Assembly (NCBI RefSeq): GCF_002223055.1
Contig: NZ_NKFL01000007.1
Coordinates: 62,001 to 126,000 of the forward strand
DNA length: 64,000 bases
Direction: 5' to 3'
Origin: Burkholderia sp. HI2500
Lineage (GTDB): Bacteria > Pseudomonadota > Gammaproteobacteria > Burkholderiales > Burkholderiaceae
Position 1 is the stretch's first letter. Each line of letters begins with the position of its first letter. The position numbers and the translations under genes were made by a program. The notes beneath the pieces are model-generated. The model was not told where the DNA came from. It ran no database searches and saw only the letters and a list, made by a program, of their open reading frames with translations. Shown here one piece after another: positions 1 to 8,019 of the stretch.

Positions 1-1
1 G

Positions 2-541
2 TACAGGGAAGGCCCGTACCGCGGCGTTCCCCCGGCGTTTCGCGGGCATCACCGGATGGGCGAATACGACCGCGACCGCGCCTATGGCGATCCGCGCGAC
101 GATCCGCGCTACCGCGGCGACGCCCCCGACTTGTCGCGGTTCGGCAGCGACGCCGAACGCGACGCGCTGCGCAATCGTCGCGGGCCGAAAGGCTATACGC
201 GATCGGACGAGCGGATCCGCGAAGATGTGTGCGAGCGGCTCGCGCATGCGCTCGACATCGACGTGAGCGACGTCACGGTGCAGGTGCAGGACGGCCGCGT
301 CGAACTGGACGGCACGGTGCCGGCGCGATGGATGAAGCATGGCATCGAGGACCTGGCCGACGGCTGCATGGGCGTGCGCGACGTCGAGAATCGCGTGCGG
401 GTTCGCCGTGATGAGGGCGAGCACGATTCGGGGATGGTGCTGCATCCCGACCAGCGGACCGTGACGCCGACGCAGCCTGCCGTGCTCGATCCCGAGCCGG
501 GCACCGTCGGTCGCGACCGCGAGCGCAAACCGCACCACTGA
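2..541 (+). CDS. BON-domain protein, 5' end outside the window
   Basis: The frame is open from the first bases of the window. An ATG exists at 56 but has no ribosome binding site, and the residues before it are the same low-complexity Arg/Gly/Tyr/Asp-rich type as those after it. I therefore treat the gene as truncated by the window edge. The part from GPKGYTRSDERIRED onward, through VTVQVQDGRVELDGTV and GVRDVENRVRV, is a BON domain, a fold associated with envelope and osmotic-stress proteins. The family typically has a long disordered N-terminus, GPKGYTRSDERI, one BON domain and a charged tail, as seen here. The role is probably envelope or stress protection; no enzymatic residues are expected. 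Confidence 0.75.
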   Translation, partial: YREGPYRGVPPAFRGHHRMGEYDRDRAYGDPRDDPRYRGDAPDLSRFGSDAERDALRNRRGPKGYTRSDERIREDVCERLAHALDIDVSDVTVQVQDGRVELDGTVPARWMKHGIEDLADGCMGVRDVENRVRVRRDEGEHDSGMVLHPDQRTVTPTQPAVLDPEPGTVGRDRERKPHH

Positions 542-718
542 GCGCTCGTGCATGAACCGGCGCGCCCCGAACCGCCCCCCGCACGCATGACGACGGGAAC
601 CGACGATACGCCGCCCGGGCGATGTTCGTGATCGTCATCGTCATCGGCAAGTACGGCGGCGGCTTCGTCACGTTCGCGATCGATGCGGTCTGCACGGCGC
701 ATGTTTACGCGCCGGCGG

Positions 719-919
719 ATGCGTGACCAGCGGCGCGTCATTCGCCAGATCGACGCCGCGCGCGATCGGGAAGGCTGCGCGCCGCTCGAGGGCGTGGCGC
801 TGTCCGGCCACGCGCGCGAGCGCGACCGCACGCGCGCGGTCGAGGCCGGTTTCCACGCTTACCTGACCCAGCCCGCGGCAACGGACGACCTGATCGCGAC
901 GTTGCGCGCACGCGCCTTT
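719..919 (+). pseudogene. Response-regulator receiver remnant
   Basis: This stretch translates to the C-terminal half of a CheY-like receiver: VALSGHARERDRTRAVEAGF followed by HAYLTQPAATDDLIATLRA. That corresponds to beta4-alpha4-beta5-alpha5, with Gln replacing the conserved Lys of the usual KP motif (TQP). The phosphoacceptor Asp half is missing and no normal start is visible. The frame runs on into the next gene. It looks like a decayed response regulator rather than an expressed gene. The rest of 542-935 holds nothing else I can support. Confidence 0.5.
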
Positions 920-935
920 TCCTCTGGAGAAACCC

Positions 936-1451
936 ATGTCGAATCCGCCACCCGAAGCGCTGACCGGCCGCCGCGCCGGTAGCGCGTTTGTCGACCGCCC
1001 GACCGCGGTCGCCGCGGTCGAACTGCTGCTGCCGAGCCTGTCGGCCGCGCTGCAGAGCGACTTCGTCGGCGACAGCGGCTGCCTGCACATCGTGATCATG
1101 GATCCCGCGCTCGGGCCTCACGACGCGGCGTTCGAGGACGCGATCCTGTACGAGTTCTCGTTGCCCGACCCGAAGGACTGGGACGCCGACTACCGTGCGT
1201 ATGCGCGCGCGAAGGCGCGGCTGTCGTGGGAAACGGGCCGCGACGGCCACGTCGTGCAGGCGCTGGAGCCGTACCGGCTGCGCGCGGGCGATACGAACCT
1301 GTGGGGCGGGGTCGCGCTCGGCGGGATCGTGGTCGGCGTGTCGGGCGCGCAACCGTGGTTCGACGAGGCATTCGCGGGCTGCATCGCGCACTGCCTGCTT
1401 GCGCTCGCGAAGCGCCGCGCGCAGGCGACGCCGGACGCGCTGGCGATCTGA
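936..1451 (+). CDS. Conserved hypothetical protein
   Basis: This is a 171-residue protein with GGAGA six bases before the ATG. I do not recognise the family with confidence. It is soluble, with no signal peptide or membrane segment. The C-terminal half has a Gly-rich hydrophobic strand pair (GGVALGGIVVGVSGAQ) followed by DEAFAGCIA, which faintly recalls the GlcG/HbpS fold (a GG...VGAIGVSG strand, then an acidic/alanine helix). That similarity is weak and is inference only. It follows the receiver remnant and precedes the glycan operon by 185 bases. Confidence 0.6.
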   Translation: MSNPPPEALTGRRAGSAFVDRPTAVAAVELLLPSLSAALQSDFVGDSGCLHIVIMDPALGPHDAAFEDAILYEFSLPDPKDWDADYRAYARAKARLSWETGRDGHVVQALEPYRLRAGDTNLWGGVALGGIVVGVSGAQPWFDEAFAGCIAHCLLALAKRRAQATPDALAI

Positions 1452-1463
1452 GCGCGGCCGGCC

Positions 1464-1497
1464 GGGGCGGTTTTTACAGCAACTTATAAAAAAGCCA
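1464..1497. repeat. AT-rich dyad element, copy A
   Basis: The element starts GGGGCGGTT, contains TTTTTACA and TTATAAAAAA as an imperfect dyad, and ends in GCC. It lies just after a stop codon and about 50-70 bases upstream of the sigma54-like promoter of the glycan operon. A closely similar element occurs at 25784-25817. It could be an activator site, a terminator stem or a small repeat; the sequence alone does not decide. Confidence 0.35.
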
Positions 1498-1542
1498 GCG
1501 ATGGCGTGCCGGCGCGCGAGGCGGCACGGATGCAGGCAAGCC

Positions 1543-1556
1543 GGCACGGTTCTCGC
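1543..1556 (+). promoter_or_regulatory. Sigma54 -24/-12 promoter candidate (glycan operon)
   Basis: GGCACG-GTTC-TCGC has perfect GG/GC spacing and a perfect -24 block, but TCGC instead of TTGC at -12. It ends 80 bases before the GTG start at 1637. Confidence 0.45.
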
Positions 1557-1636
1557 TGTACCTCCTGCACCGACGTTTGTCGCGACAAGCGTCACAGCCA
1601 GTCCGGATGCGTCCGGACGTTCGCAAGGAGGTGCAG

Positions 1637-2389
1637 GTGAACGACGTCAAACACGATTCGCCCCAAGCGCCGCTCGCCGGCCGCGTCGTGCTGGTGACCG
1701 GCGGCGGCCGCGGCCTCGGCGAAGCCATTTGCGAAGACCTGGCGCGGCACGGTGCGCACGTGGTGGTCGCCGATCTCGACGGCGACCGCGCGGCCGCCGT
1801 CGCGCAGCGGCTCGAACGGCACGGCGGGCAGGCGGTCGGCCGGCCGCTCGACGTGCGCGACGAGGCGTCCGTGCTGCAGGTCGTGCACGACGCGCGGGAA
1901 GCGCTCGGCGATCTCGACGTGGTCGTCAACAACGCGGCGATCGACGTGACCGCGCCGATCGACGACGTGAGCGTGGACGCATGGCGGCAGGTGCTGATGA
2001 CGAACCTGCTCGGCCCTTACCTGATGTGCCACGCCGCGGTGCCGATGATGAAGGCGCGCGGCACCGGGCATATCGTCAACATCGCGTCGACCGCGTCGAA
2101 GCGCGCATGGCCGAATGCGTCCGCCTATCACGCGACGAAGTGGGGGCTGCTCGGCCTGTCGCATGCGCTGCATGCCGAACTGCGGCCGGCCGGCGTGAGC
2201 GTGTCGGCGATCGTCGCGGGCGGGATGCGCACGCCGTTCCTGCTCGACCGCTTCCCGGACATCGACGCGGACACGCTGCAGCCGGCCGAGAACGTCGCGG
2301 CCGCCGTGCGCTTCGTGCTGATGCAGCCGCCCGGCACGGTGGTGCCGGAAGTGATGGTGCTGCCGATGAAGGAGACGTCATGGCCTTGA
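1637..2389 (+). CDS. Short-chain dehydrogenase/reductase, first gene of glycan operon
   Basis: This 250-residue classical SDR uses a GTG start chosen because AAGGAGG lies five bases before it. Visible motifs are the NAD(P)-binding TGGGRGLG, the NNA motif (VVNNAAID), the catalytic Ser in IASTAS and YHATK for the catalytic Tyr/Lys pair. The substrate cannot be read from sequence. Its position at the head of an overlapping set of glycosyltransferase genes suggests sugar modification, but generic SDRs are also common. The 3' end overlaps the next gene by ten bases, so translation is probably coupled. A sigma54-like promoter lies 80 bases upstream. Confidence 0.88.
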   Translation: MNDVKHDSPQAPLAGRVVLVTGGGRGLGEAICEDLARHGAHVVVADLDGDRAAAVAQRLERHGGQAVGRPLDVRDEASVLQVVHDAREALGDLDVVVNNAAIDVTAPIDDVSVDAWRQVLMTNLLGPYLMCHAAVPMMKARGTGHIVNIASTASKRAWPNASAYHATKWGLLGLSHALHAELRPAGVSVSAIVAGGMRTPFLLDRFPDIDADTLQPAENVAAAVRFVLMQPPGTVVPEVMVLPMKETSWP

Positions 2390-2991
2390 CGCGCGAAAGG
2401 GGGCTGCCCGGGGCCGTGCTGATCGACAAGGACGGCACGTTGCTCGACGACGTGCCCTACAACGTCGATCCGGCGCGCATGCGCCTCGCACCGGGCGCGG
2501 CACGTGCGCTGCGCACGCTCGGCGCGACCGGCATGCCGATCGTGGTCGTCTCGAACCAGCCGGGCGTCGCGCTCGGCCGCTTTACCGAAAACGAGCTTGG
2601 CGTGGTCCGTCGGCGTCTCGCCGAACTGTTCGAAGCAAACGGCGCGACGCTGACGGATTTTTTTTACTGCCCGCATCACCCGCGCGGCAGCGTGCCGGCC
2701 TATACGGTTGACTGCGTGTGCCGCAAGCCGCGCCCCGGCATGTTGCGTCGCGCGCTGGCCATGCTGGGCGTCGTTCCCGAATGGAGCTGGATGATCGGCG
2801 ACATCCTCGACGACGTCGCGGCCGGGCGCGCCGCGCGTTGCCGCACGATCCTCGTCGACTGCGGGCACGAGACCGAATGGCGCACCGACGCCTCGCGATC
2901 GCCGCACCACGTCGTCGATCGCGTCGACCTCGCGGCCGACATCGTCGCGCGCGAAGCCGTGCGGCGGCACGGCACGTGGGGGCGGCGATGA
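2380..2991 (+). CDS. HAD-family phosphatase, GmhB/HisB-N type
   Basis: This is a 203-residue HAD phosphatase of the D,D-heptose 1,7-bisphosphate phosphatase / histidinol-phosphatase type. VLIDKDGTLLDD carries the nucleophile Asp and the acid/base Asp; VVVSNQPG is motif II; CRKPRPG and MIGDILDD supply the motif III Lys and motif IV acids. The CPHHP and VDCVC segments match the zinc-binding loop typical of GmhB. GmhB removes the C7 phosphate on the way to ADP-heptose, which fits two GT9 heptosyltransferase-like genes in the same operon. A GAAGGAG site precedes the ATG inside the upstream gene, and it overlaps the next gene by ATGA. A dedicated heptose route is inference. Confidence 0.82.
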   Translation: MALTRERGLPGAVLIDKDGTLLDDVPYNVDPARMRLAPGAARALRTLGATGMPIVVVSNQPGVALGRFTENELGVVRRRLAELFEANGATLTDFFYCPHHPRGSVPAYTVDCVCRKPRPGMLRRALAMLGVVPEWSWMIGDILDDVAAGRAARCRTILVDCGHETEWRTDASRSPHHVVDRVDLAADIVAREAVRRHGTWGRR

Positions 2992-4190
2992 ACGCCGCGT
3001 GGCGTCGCGCGCGACGCATCCTGTGCGTGCGGCTCGACAGCGTCGGCGACGTGCTGATGACGACGCCCGCGTTGCGCGCGCTGAAGGAAAGCGGCGAGGG
3101 TCGCCGGCTCACGCTGCTGACGTCACGCACGGGCGCCGCGCTGGCGGCGCACCTGCCGATGGTCGACGACGTGTGGACCTACGATGCGCCGTGGGTCAAG
3201 CACCCCGACGTGCGCGGCGATCCGGTTGCCGATCTCGACATGATCGACCGGCTGCTGGCCGGCCGTTTCGATGCGGCCGCGGTCTTTACCGTCTACAGTC
3301 AGAACCCGCTGCCCGCCGCGATGATGTGCTGGCTGGCGGGCATTCCGCTGCGGCTCGCGCATTGCCGCGAGAACCCGTATGAACTGCTGACCGACCGCGT
3401 GCCGGAAAGCGAACCGGAGTCGCACGTGCGGCACGAGGTGGCGCGGCAGCTGGCGCTCGTGCGCGCGATCGGCGCCACGACGTCGAACTGGCGGATGGCG
3501 TTCGAGCCGGGCGACGCGGCGCGGCGTGCGGTGAGCGCGCGGTTGCAGGCCACGTTGCAGTGCATCGGCGGCCCGCGCCGGCCGGGCGCGCCATCGGGGC
3601 GCTGGCTCGTCGTGCATCCGGGCGCGAGCGCGGCGTCGCGTCGCTGGCCGGCCGAGCGCTTCGGCGAGGTGGCCGCGAGCGTCGCGCCGCTGTTCGATGG
3701 CATCGCGGTGACGGGTAGCGAGAGCGAGCGCTCGCTGGTCGACACGGTGTGCGCCCGCGCGGGCCCGCGCGCGGTGCCGTTGGCGGGCGCGCTGTCGCTC
3801 GGTGAACTCGGCGCGCTGATCGAGACGGCCGACCTGCTGCTGTCGAACAATTCCGGCCCGGTGCATCTCGCGGCCGCGCTCGGCACGCCGGTGGTCGATC
3901 TCTATGCGCTGACCAATCCGCAGCACACGCCCTGGCGGGTGCCGCACCGGGTGCTGAACGTCGACGTGCCATGCCGCAACTGCTACCGCAGCGTGTGCGA
4001 CCAACCCGGCCATCCGTGCCTGCGCGCGGTGAGCGTCGACGATGCCGTCGCCGCCGTGCACGCGCTGCTGCGCGGTCGCATGCGCCATGCGCGGCGGGCG
4101 GCCGTGCGGGCCGCCCTGCACGGTGACGGACCGGTCGACGCGAGCCCGTCGAACGTGATTCCGTTCTCGCCCGCCATCACGAGGAGCTGA
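2988..4190 (+). CDS. GT9 heptosyltransferase-like glycosyltransferase
   Basis: This 400-residue GT-B fold enzyme belongs to the ADP-heptose:LPS heptosyltransferase family (GT9). The N-terminus ILCVRLDSVGDVLMTTPALR is the family signature. The C-terminal half has WLVVHPGASAASRRWPAERF for nucleotide-sugar binding and LLSNNSGPVHLAAALGTPVV for the acceptor/donor cleft. A Cys-rich stretch (CRNCYRSVC...PC) near the end is also common in non-core GT9 members. It starts within the ATGA overlap with the GmhB-like gene and ends three bases before the carbamoyltransferase. It is probably cytoplasmic-face and transfers a heptose-like sugar to a lipid-linked or surface acceptor. Confidence 0.85.
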   Translation: MNAAWRRARRILCVRLDSVGDVLMTTPALRALKESGEGRRLTLLTSRTGAALAAHLPMVDDVWTYDAPWVKHPDVRGDPVADLDMIDRLLAGRFDAAAVFTVYSQNPLPAAMMCWLAGIPLRLAHCRENPYELLTDRVPESEPESHVRHEVARQLALVRAIGATTSNWRMAFEPGDAARRAVSARLQATLQCIGGPRRPGAPSGRWLVVHPGASAASRRWPAERFGEVAASVAPLFDGIAVTGSESERSLVDTVCARAGPRAVPLAGALSLGELGALIETADLLLSNNSGPVHLAAALGTPVVDLYALTNPQHTPWRVPHRVLNVDVPCRNCYRSVCDQPGHPCLRAVSVDDAVAAVHALLRGRMRHARRAAVRAALHGDGPVDASPSNVIPFSPAITRS

Positions 4191-4193
4191 CGC

Positions 4194-5939
4194 ATGCCCG
4201 AACCGATCCATACGCTCGGCATCAACGCCGCCTTTCACGACAGTGCCGCGTGCCTCGTGCGCGACGGCATCGTGATCGCGGCCGCCGAGGACGAACGCTT
4301 CACGCACGTGAAGCATGCGAAGCGCCCGGTACCGTTCTCGACCTGGGAGCTGCCCTACCATGCGATCGACTACTGTCTCGCGGAGGCCGGCATCGTGCTC
4401 GCGAACGTCGACCACGTCGCGTATTCGTACGACCCGTGGTTCGAGCTCGATCGCGACACGGCCGAGCCGTCGCTGACCTTGCCGCTTTCGCCGTCGGCCC
4501 ACGCGCCGCGCAACGGCGGCGCGTCGCCATGGCATCCGCTGTTCCTGTCGTCGATCGTGAACGCGCCGCGCCAGCTCGCGGGCGGTGCGCCGCACCACCT
4601 GCAGCGGCGTTTTCGCGGTGTCACGCACGACGGGCCGTTCCGCTGGCATTTCGTCGAGCACCATCTCGCGCACGAGGCAAGCGCGTTTCTCGCGGCGCCT
4701 TTCGCGCGCTGCGCGGTGATGACGATGGACGGGCGCGGCGAGCGTGCGACGACGAGCTACGGCGCGTTCGACGGCCGGTCGTACCGGCGGCTCGGCCAGG
4801 TCAACCTGCCGCATTCGCTCGGGTTGCTGTACGAACGCGTGACGCGCTACCTCGGCTTCCTGCACTCGTCCGACGAGTACAAGGTGATGGCGCTCGCGTC
4901 GTACGGCAAGCCGGTGTTCGCCGACGCGATGCGCAAGCTGGTGCGCTACGACGGCGACGGACGCTACGCGATCCTCGACGGCGATCTCGTCGCGCTGTTC
5001 GGCCCGCCGCGCGAACGCGGCGGCCCGATCGAGCCGCATCACTGCGACATCGCGCATGCGTTGCAGCGCGTGCTGGAAGAAACGGCGTTGCAGGCGGTCG
5101 ACTGGCTGGCCGCCGGCACCGGCGAGCGGCAGCTCGCGATGGCGGGCGGCGTCGCGCTGAACTGCGTGATGAACGCGAAGATCCGCGATCGCGGCCCGTT
5201 CGACGACGTGTGGGTGCAGCCCGCCGCCGGTGACGCCGGCACCGCGCTCGGCGCGGCGCTGTGGACCGACTTCCGGATGCGCGGCGAGCGCGGCGCATGG
5301 CGGATGGATCATGCGTATCTCGGGCCGTCATACGGTGACGACGCGATCGAGGCGTTCCTGAAGGACGCCCAGCTGCCGTACCGGCGGCTGGCCGACGTCG
5401 CCGCGCAAACGGCCGCGCTGCTCGCGGCGAACCGCGTGATCGGCTGGTTCCAGGGGCGCATGGAGTTCGGCCCGCGCGCGCTCGGCGCACGCTCGATCCT
5501 CGCGTCGCCGACCGACCCGGACATGCAGCGCAAGCTCAACAAGATCAAGGATCGCGAGGACTTTCGGCCGGTCGCGCCGGTCGTGCTCGAAAGCAAGGCG
5601 CATCACTGGTTCCGCGGCGGACGGCGCACGCCGCTGCGCGCGCCGTTCATGCTGTTCGTGTACGACGTCGCGCCCGGCGCGGAGGCGACGATTCCGGCCG
5701 TGCGCCATATCGACGGCACCGCGCGCGTGCAGACCGTCGACGAAGCGCAGCATCCGCTGCTGCACGCGTTGCTGACCGAGTTCGACGCGCTCACCGGCGT
5801 GCCGGTGCTCGTCAACACGTCGTTCAATACCCGCGGCGAGCCGATCGTCTGCACGCCGCGCGACGCGCTCGAATGCTTCTGGACGTCGCCGCTCGACGCA
5901 CTCGTGATCGGTTCGTTCCTGCTGGAGAAACCGAGATGA
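4194..5939 (+). CDS. NodU/CmcH-family carbamoyltransferase
   Basis: This is a 581-residue enzyme, full length for the family, that moves a carbamoyl group from carbamoyl phosphate to a hydroxyl, here probably on a sugar. The N-terminal Kae1-like ATPase half starts HTLGINAAFHDSAACLV and carries the metal-site motif EHHLAHEASAF and the MTMDGRGE loop. The C-terminal half has FQGRMEFGPRALGARSILA and the late motif NTSFNTRGEPIV. NodU carbamoylates Nod factors, and other members decorate antibiotics and capsules. Sitting among glycosyltransferases, this one likely O-carbamoylates the glycan. GAGGAG precedes the ATG. The end overlaps the GT2 gene by ATGA. Confidence 0.92.
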   Translation: MPEPIHTLGINAAFHDSAACLVRDGIVIAAAEDERFTHVKHAKRPVPFSTWELPYHAIDYCLAEAGIVLANVDHVAYSYDPWFELDRDTAEPSLTLPLSPSAHAPRNGGASPWHPLFLSSIVNAPRQLAGGAPHHLQRRFRGVTHDGPFRWHFVEHHLAHEASAFLAAPFARCAVMTMDGRGERATTSYGAFDGRSYRRLGQVNLPHSLGLLYERVTRYLGFLHSSDEYKVMALASYGKPVFADAMRKLVRYDGDGRYAILDGDLVALFGPPRERGGPIEPHHCDIAHALQRVLEETALQAVDWLAAGTGERQLAMAGGVALNCVMNAKIRDRGPFDDVWVQPAAGDAGTALGAALWTDFRMRGERGAWRMDHAYLGPSYGDDAIEAFLKDAQLPYRRLADVAAQTAALLAANRVIGWFQGRMEFGPRALGARSILASPTDPDMQRKLNKIKDREDFRPVAPVVLESKAHHWFRGGRRTPLRAPFMLFVYDVAPGAEATIPAVRHIDGTARVQTVDEAQHPLLHALLTEFDALTGVPVLVNTSFNTRGEPIVCTPRDALECFWTSPLDALVIGSFLLEKPR

Positions 5940-6937
5940 ACGCGCGCGACACGCAACGGCCGCCGATCGTGTCGGTCGTCGTGCCGACCTACCGGCGGCC
6001 CGACCTGCTCGAACGCTGCCTCGACGCGCTGTGCGTGCAGGTGTTCGACCCGACGGCCTACGAGATCATCGTGGTCGACGACGACGCCGCCGGCAGCGCG
6101 CGGCCGGTCGTCGAGCGGTGCCGTGCGCGCGTGACCGACGTGCCGGTGATCCGCTACATGACCGCGCCAGCCACGCAGGGGCCGGCCGGTGCGCGCAACG
6201 TCGGCTGGCGCAGCGCGTGCGGCGCGTTGATCGCGTTCACCGACGACGACACGATTCCCGATCCGGCGTGGCTGCGCCACGGCACGGCCGCGTTGCTGGC
6301 CGAGCCGACCGCGTCCGCCGCCGCGGGCCGCATCGACGTGCCGTTGCGGCCGCACCCGACCGACTACGAGCGCGACGCGGCCGGCCTCGCGCATGCGGAA
6401 TTCGCGACCGCGAACTGTTTCGTGCGGCGCGTGGCGCTCGAACGGGTCGGCGGCTTCGACGAACGCTTCACCCGCGCCTGGCGCGAGGACGCGGACCTGA
6501 TGTTCGCGTTGCGCGAACACGCGGGGCCGATCGTCGACGCCGATGCGGCGTGCATCGTGCATCCGGTCCGCCCCGCGCGCTGGGGCGCGAGCATTGGCCA
6601 GCAGTCGAAGGTCTATTTCGACGCGCTGCTGTACAAGAAGCACCGTGCGACCTACCGCCGCCATATCCGGCCGGTGCCGCCGTGGCATTACTACGCGGCG
6701 GTGCTCGCCGCGCTCGGCGCGCTCGTGTGCTTCGCGGCCGGGTGGCCGGCGCCGGGCGTGGCATGCGCGGCGGCCTGGGCCGTGTTGACGGCGGCGTTCT
6801 GCGTGAAGCGCTTGCGCGGCACGCGGCTCACGCCGTCGCACGTGGCCGAGATGATCGTCACGTCCATCGCGATTCCGCCCGTGTCGCTGTACTGGCGCAT
6901 GCGCGGCGCGCTTCATTTCCGGGTCTTGTTCCTATGA
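5936..6937 (+). CDS. GT2 glycosyltransferase with C-terminal membrane segments
   Basis: This 333-residue protein has an N-terminal GT-A domain: VSVVVPTYRRPDLLERCLDA, the EIIVVDDDAAG nucleotide-binding segment and the metal-binding ALIAFTDDDTIPD. It recognises a family 2 acceptor site around GGFDERFTRAWREDADL. After residue about 240 it has hydrophobic helices (HYYAAVLAALGALVCFAAGW and AWAVLTAAFCV), so it is probably anchored to the inner membrane with the catalytic domain in the cytoplasm. It overlaps both neighbours by ATGA, showing a single operon. Donor and acceptor cannot be read. Confidence 0.87.
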   Translation: MNARDTQRPPIVSVVVPTYRRPDLLERCLDALCVQVFDPTAYEIIVVDDDAAGSARPVVERCRARVTDVPVIRYMTAPATQGPAGARNVGWRSACGALIAFTDDDTIPDPAWLRHGTAALLAEPTASAAAGRIDVPLRPHPTDYERDAAGLAHAEFATANCFVRRVALERVGGFDERFTRAWREDADLMFALREHAGPIVDADAACIVHPVRPARWGASIGQQSKVYFDALLYKKHRATYRRHIRPVPPWHYYAAVLAALGALVCFAAGWPAPGVACAAAWAVLTAAFCVKRLRGTRLTPSHVAEMIVTSIAIPPVSLYWRMRGALHFRVLFL

Positions 6938-8019
6938 CGACCGAACCTGCCGATTTCGAGCGTGTGCGGCGCCCGGCGCGCATCGCGGTGTTCCGTGCGC
7001 TGCAGCTCGGCGACATGCTGTGCGCGGTGCCCGCGTTGCGCGCGCTGCGGCGCGGCGAACCCGACGCGCGGATCACGCTGATCGGGCTGCCGTGGGCGCG
7101 CGAGTTTGCGTCGCGCTTCTCGGACTACCTCGACGGTTTCATCGCGTTTCCCGGTGCGCCGGGGCTCGGCGAACAACCGGTGCCCGACGCAGCCGCCCGT
7201 GAAGCGTTCATCGCCGAGTGCCGCGCGCGGGATTTCGACCTCGCGATCCAGCTGCACGGCAGCGGCACGACCACCAACGCGATCGTCGCGTCGCTCGGGG
7301 CCACGCGCACGGCCGGCTTCGTGCCGGCCGACGGTGGCGCGACCCGGCTCGACCACGCGCTCGCGTGGCGGGACGACGAGCCTGAAGTCACGCGTTACCT
7401 GGCGCTGATGCGCGTGCTCGGCTATGCGGAATGGGGCGACTACCTCGAATTCCCGCTCGGCGGCCTCGATTACGCGTTGTGGCACGTGCTGTGCGACGAG
7501 CATGCGCTCGATCCGGGGCGCTACGTGATCGTGCATCCCGGTGCGCGGATGGCGTCGCGGCGCTGGCCGGTCGACCGCTTCGCGCTTGCCGCACGGCAGC
7601 TCGCCGACGACGGCTGGCAGATCGTGTTGACCGGCACGCGCGCGGAACTGGCGCTGGCCGGTGCGTTCGCCGAGCATCTCGCGCGGCCCTGCGTGAACCT
7701 GTGCGGCCGCACGCCGCTCGGCGCGCTTGCCGCGCTGATCGGACGCGCACGGCTGGTGCTGTGCAACGACACGGGCGTGTCGCACGTCGCGGCGGCGCTC
7801 GGCACGCCGAGCGTGGTCGTCGCGTGCGGCAGCGACACGGGCCGCTGGGCGCCGCTCGACAGCGCGCGTCACCGCGTCCTCGCGAACTATCCGGCGTGCC
7901 GGCCGTGCATGTTCGACACCTGCCCGTATGGGCACGAATGCGCGATGGCGATCGGCGTCGGCGACGTGATCGAGCAGGCGGGCGAACTGCTGGCGGAGGA
8001 GAGGCGTCATGTCACGTAA
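6934..8019 (+). CDS. Second GT9 heptosyltransferase-like glycosyltransferase
   Basis: This 361-residue GT-B enzyme is paralogous to the product of 2988-4190. It begins IAVFRALQLGDMLCAVPALR, has VIVHPGARMASRRWPVDRF in the donor-binding domain and VLCNDTGVSHVAAALGTPSV at the cleft. The Cys cluster CRPCMFDTCPYGHEC near the end matches the other GT9 copy. Its GT9 partner, GmhB-like phosphatase and carbamoyltransferase neighbours suggest a heptose-containing, carbamoylated glycan. It overlaps the upstream gene by ATGA and the downstream gene by eleven bases. Confidence 0.85.
   Translation: MTTEPADFERVRRPARIAVFRALQLGDMLCAVPALRALRRGEPDARITLIGLPWAREFASRFSDYLDGFIAFPGAPGLGEQPVPDAAAREAFIAECRARDFDLAIQLHGSGTTTNAIVASLGATRTAGFVPADGGATRLDHALAWRDDEPEVTRYLALMRVLGYAEWGDYLEFPLGGLDYALWHVLCDEHALDPGRYVIVHPGARMASRRWPVDRFALAARQLADDGWQIVLTGTRAELALAGAFAEHLARPCVNLCGRTPLGALAALIGRARLVLCNDTGVSHVAAALGTPSVVVACGSDTGRWAPLDSARHRVLANYPACRPCMFDTCPYGHECAMAIGVGDVIEQAGELLAEERRHVT

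Noticed and set aside
622..726. 34-residue open frame starting MFVIVIVIGKYGG
   Set aside because: No ribosome binding site and no partner; it lies in the decayed region next to the receiver remnant.
3123..5312. 729-codon open frame on the minus strand opposite the GT9 and carbamoyltransferase genes
   Set aside because: It is a high-GC shadow frame: composition is Arg/Ala/His-rich, without family motifs or a ribosome site, and it lies opposite well-supported genes.
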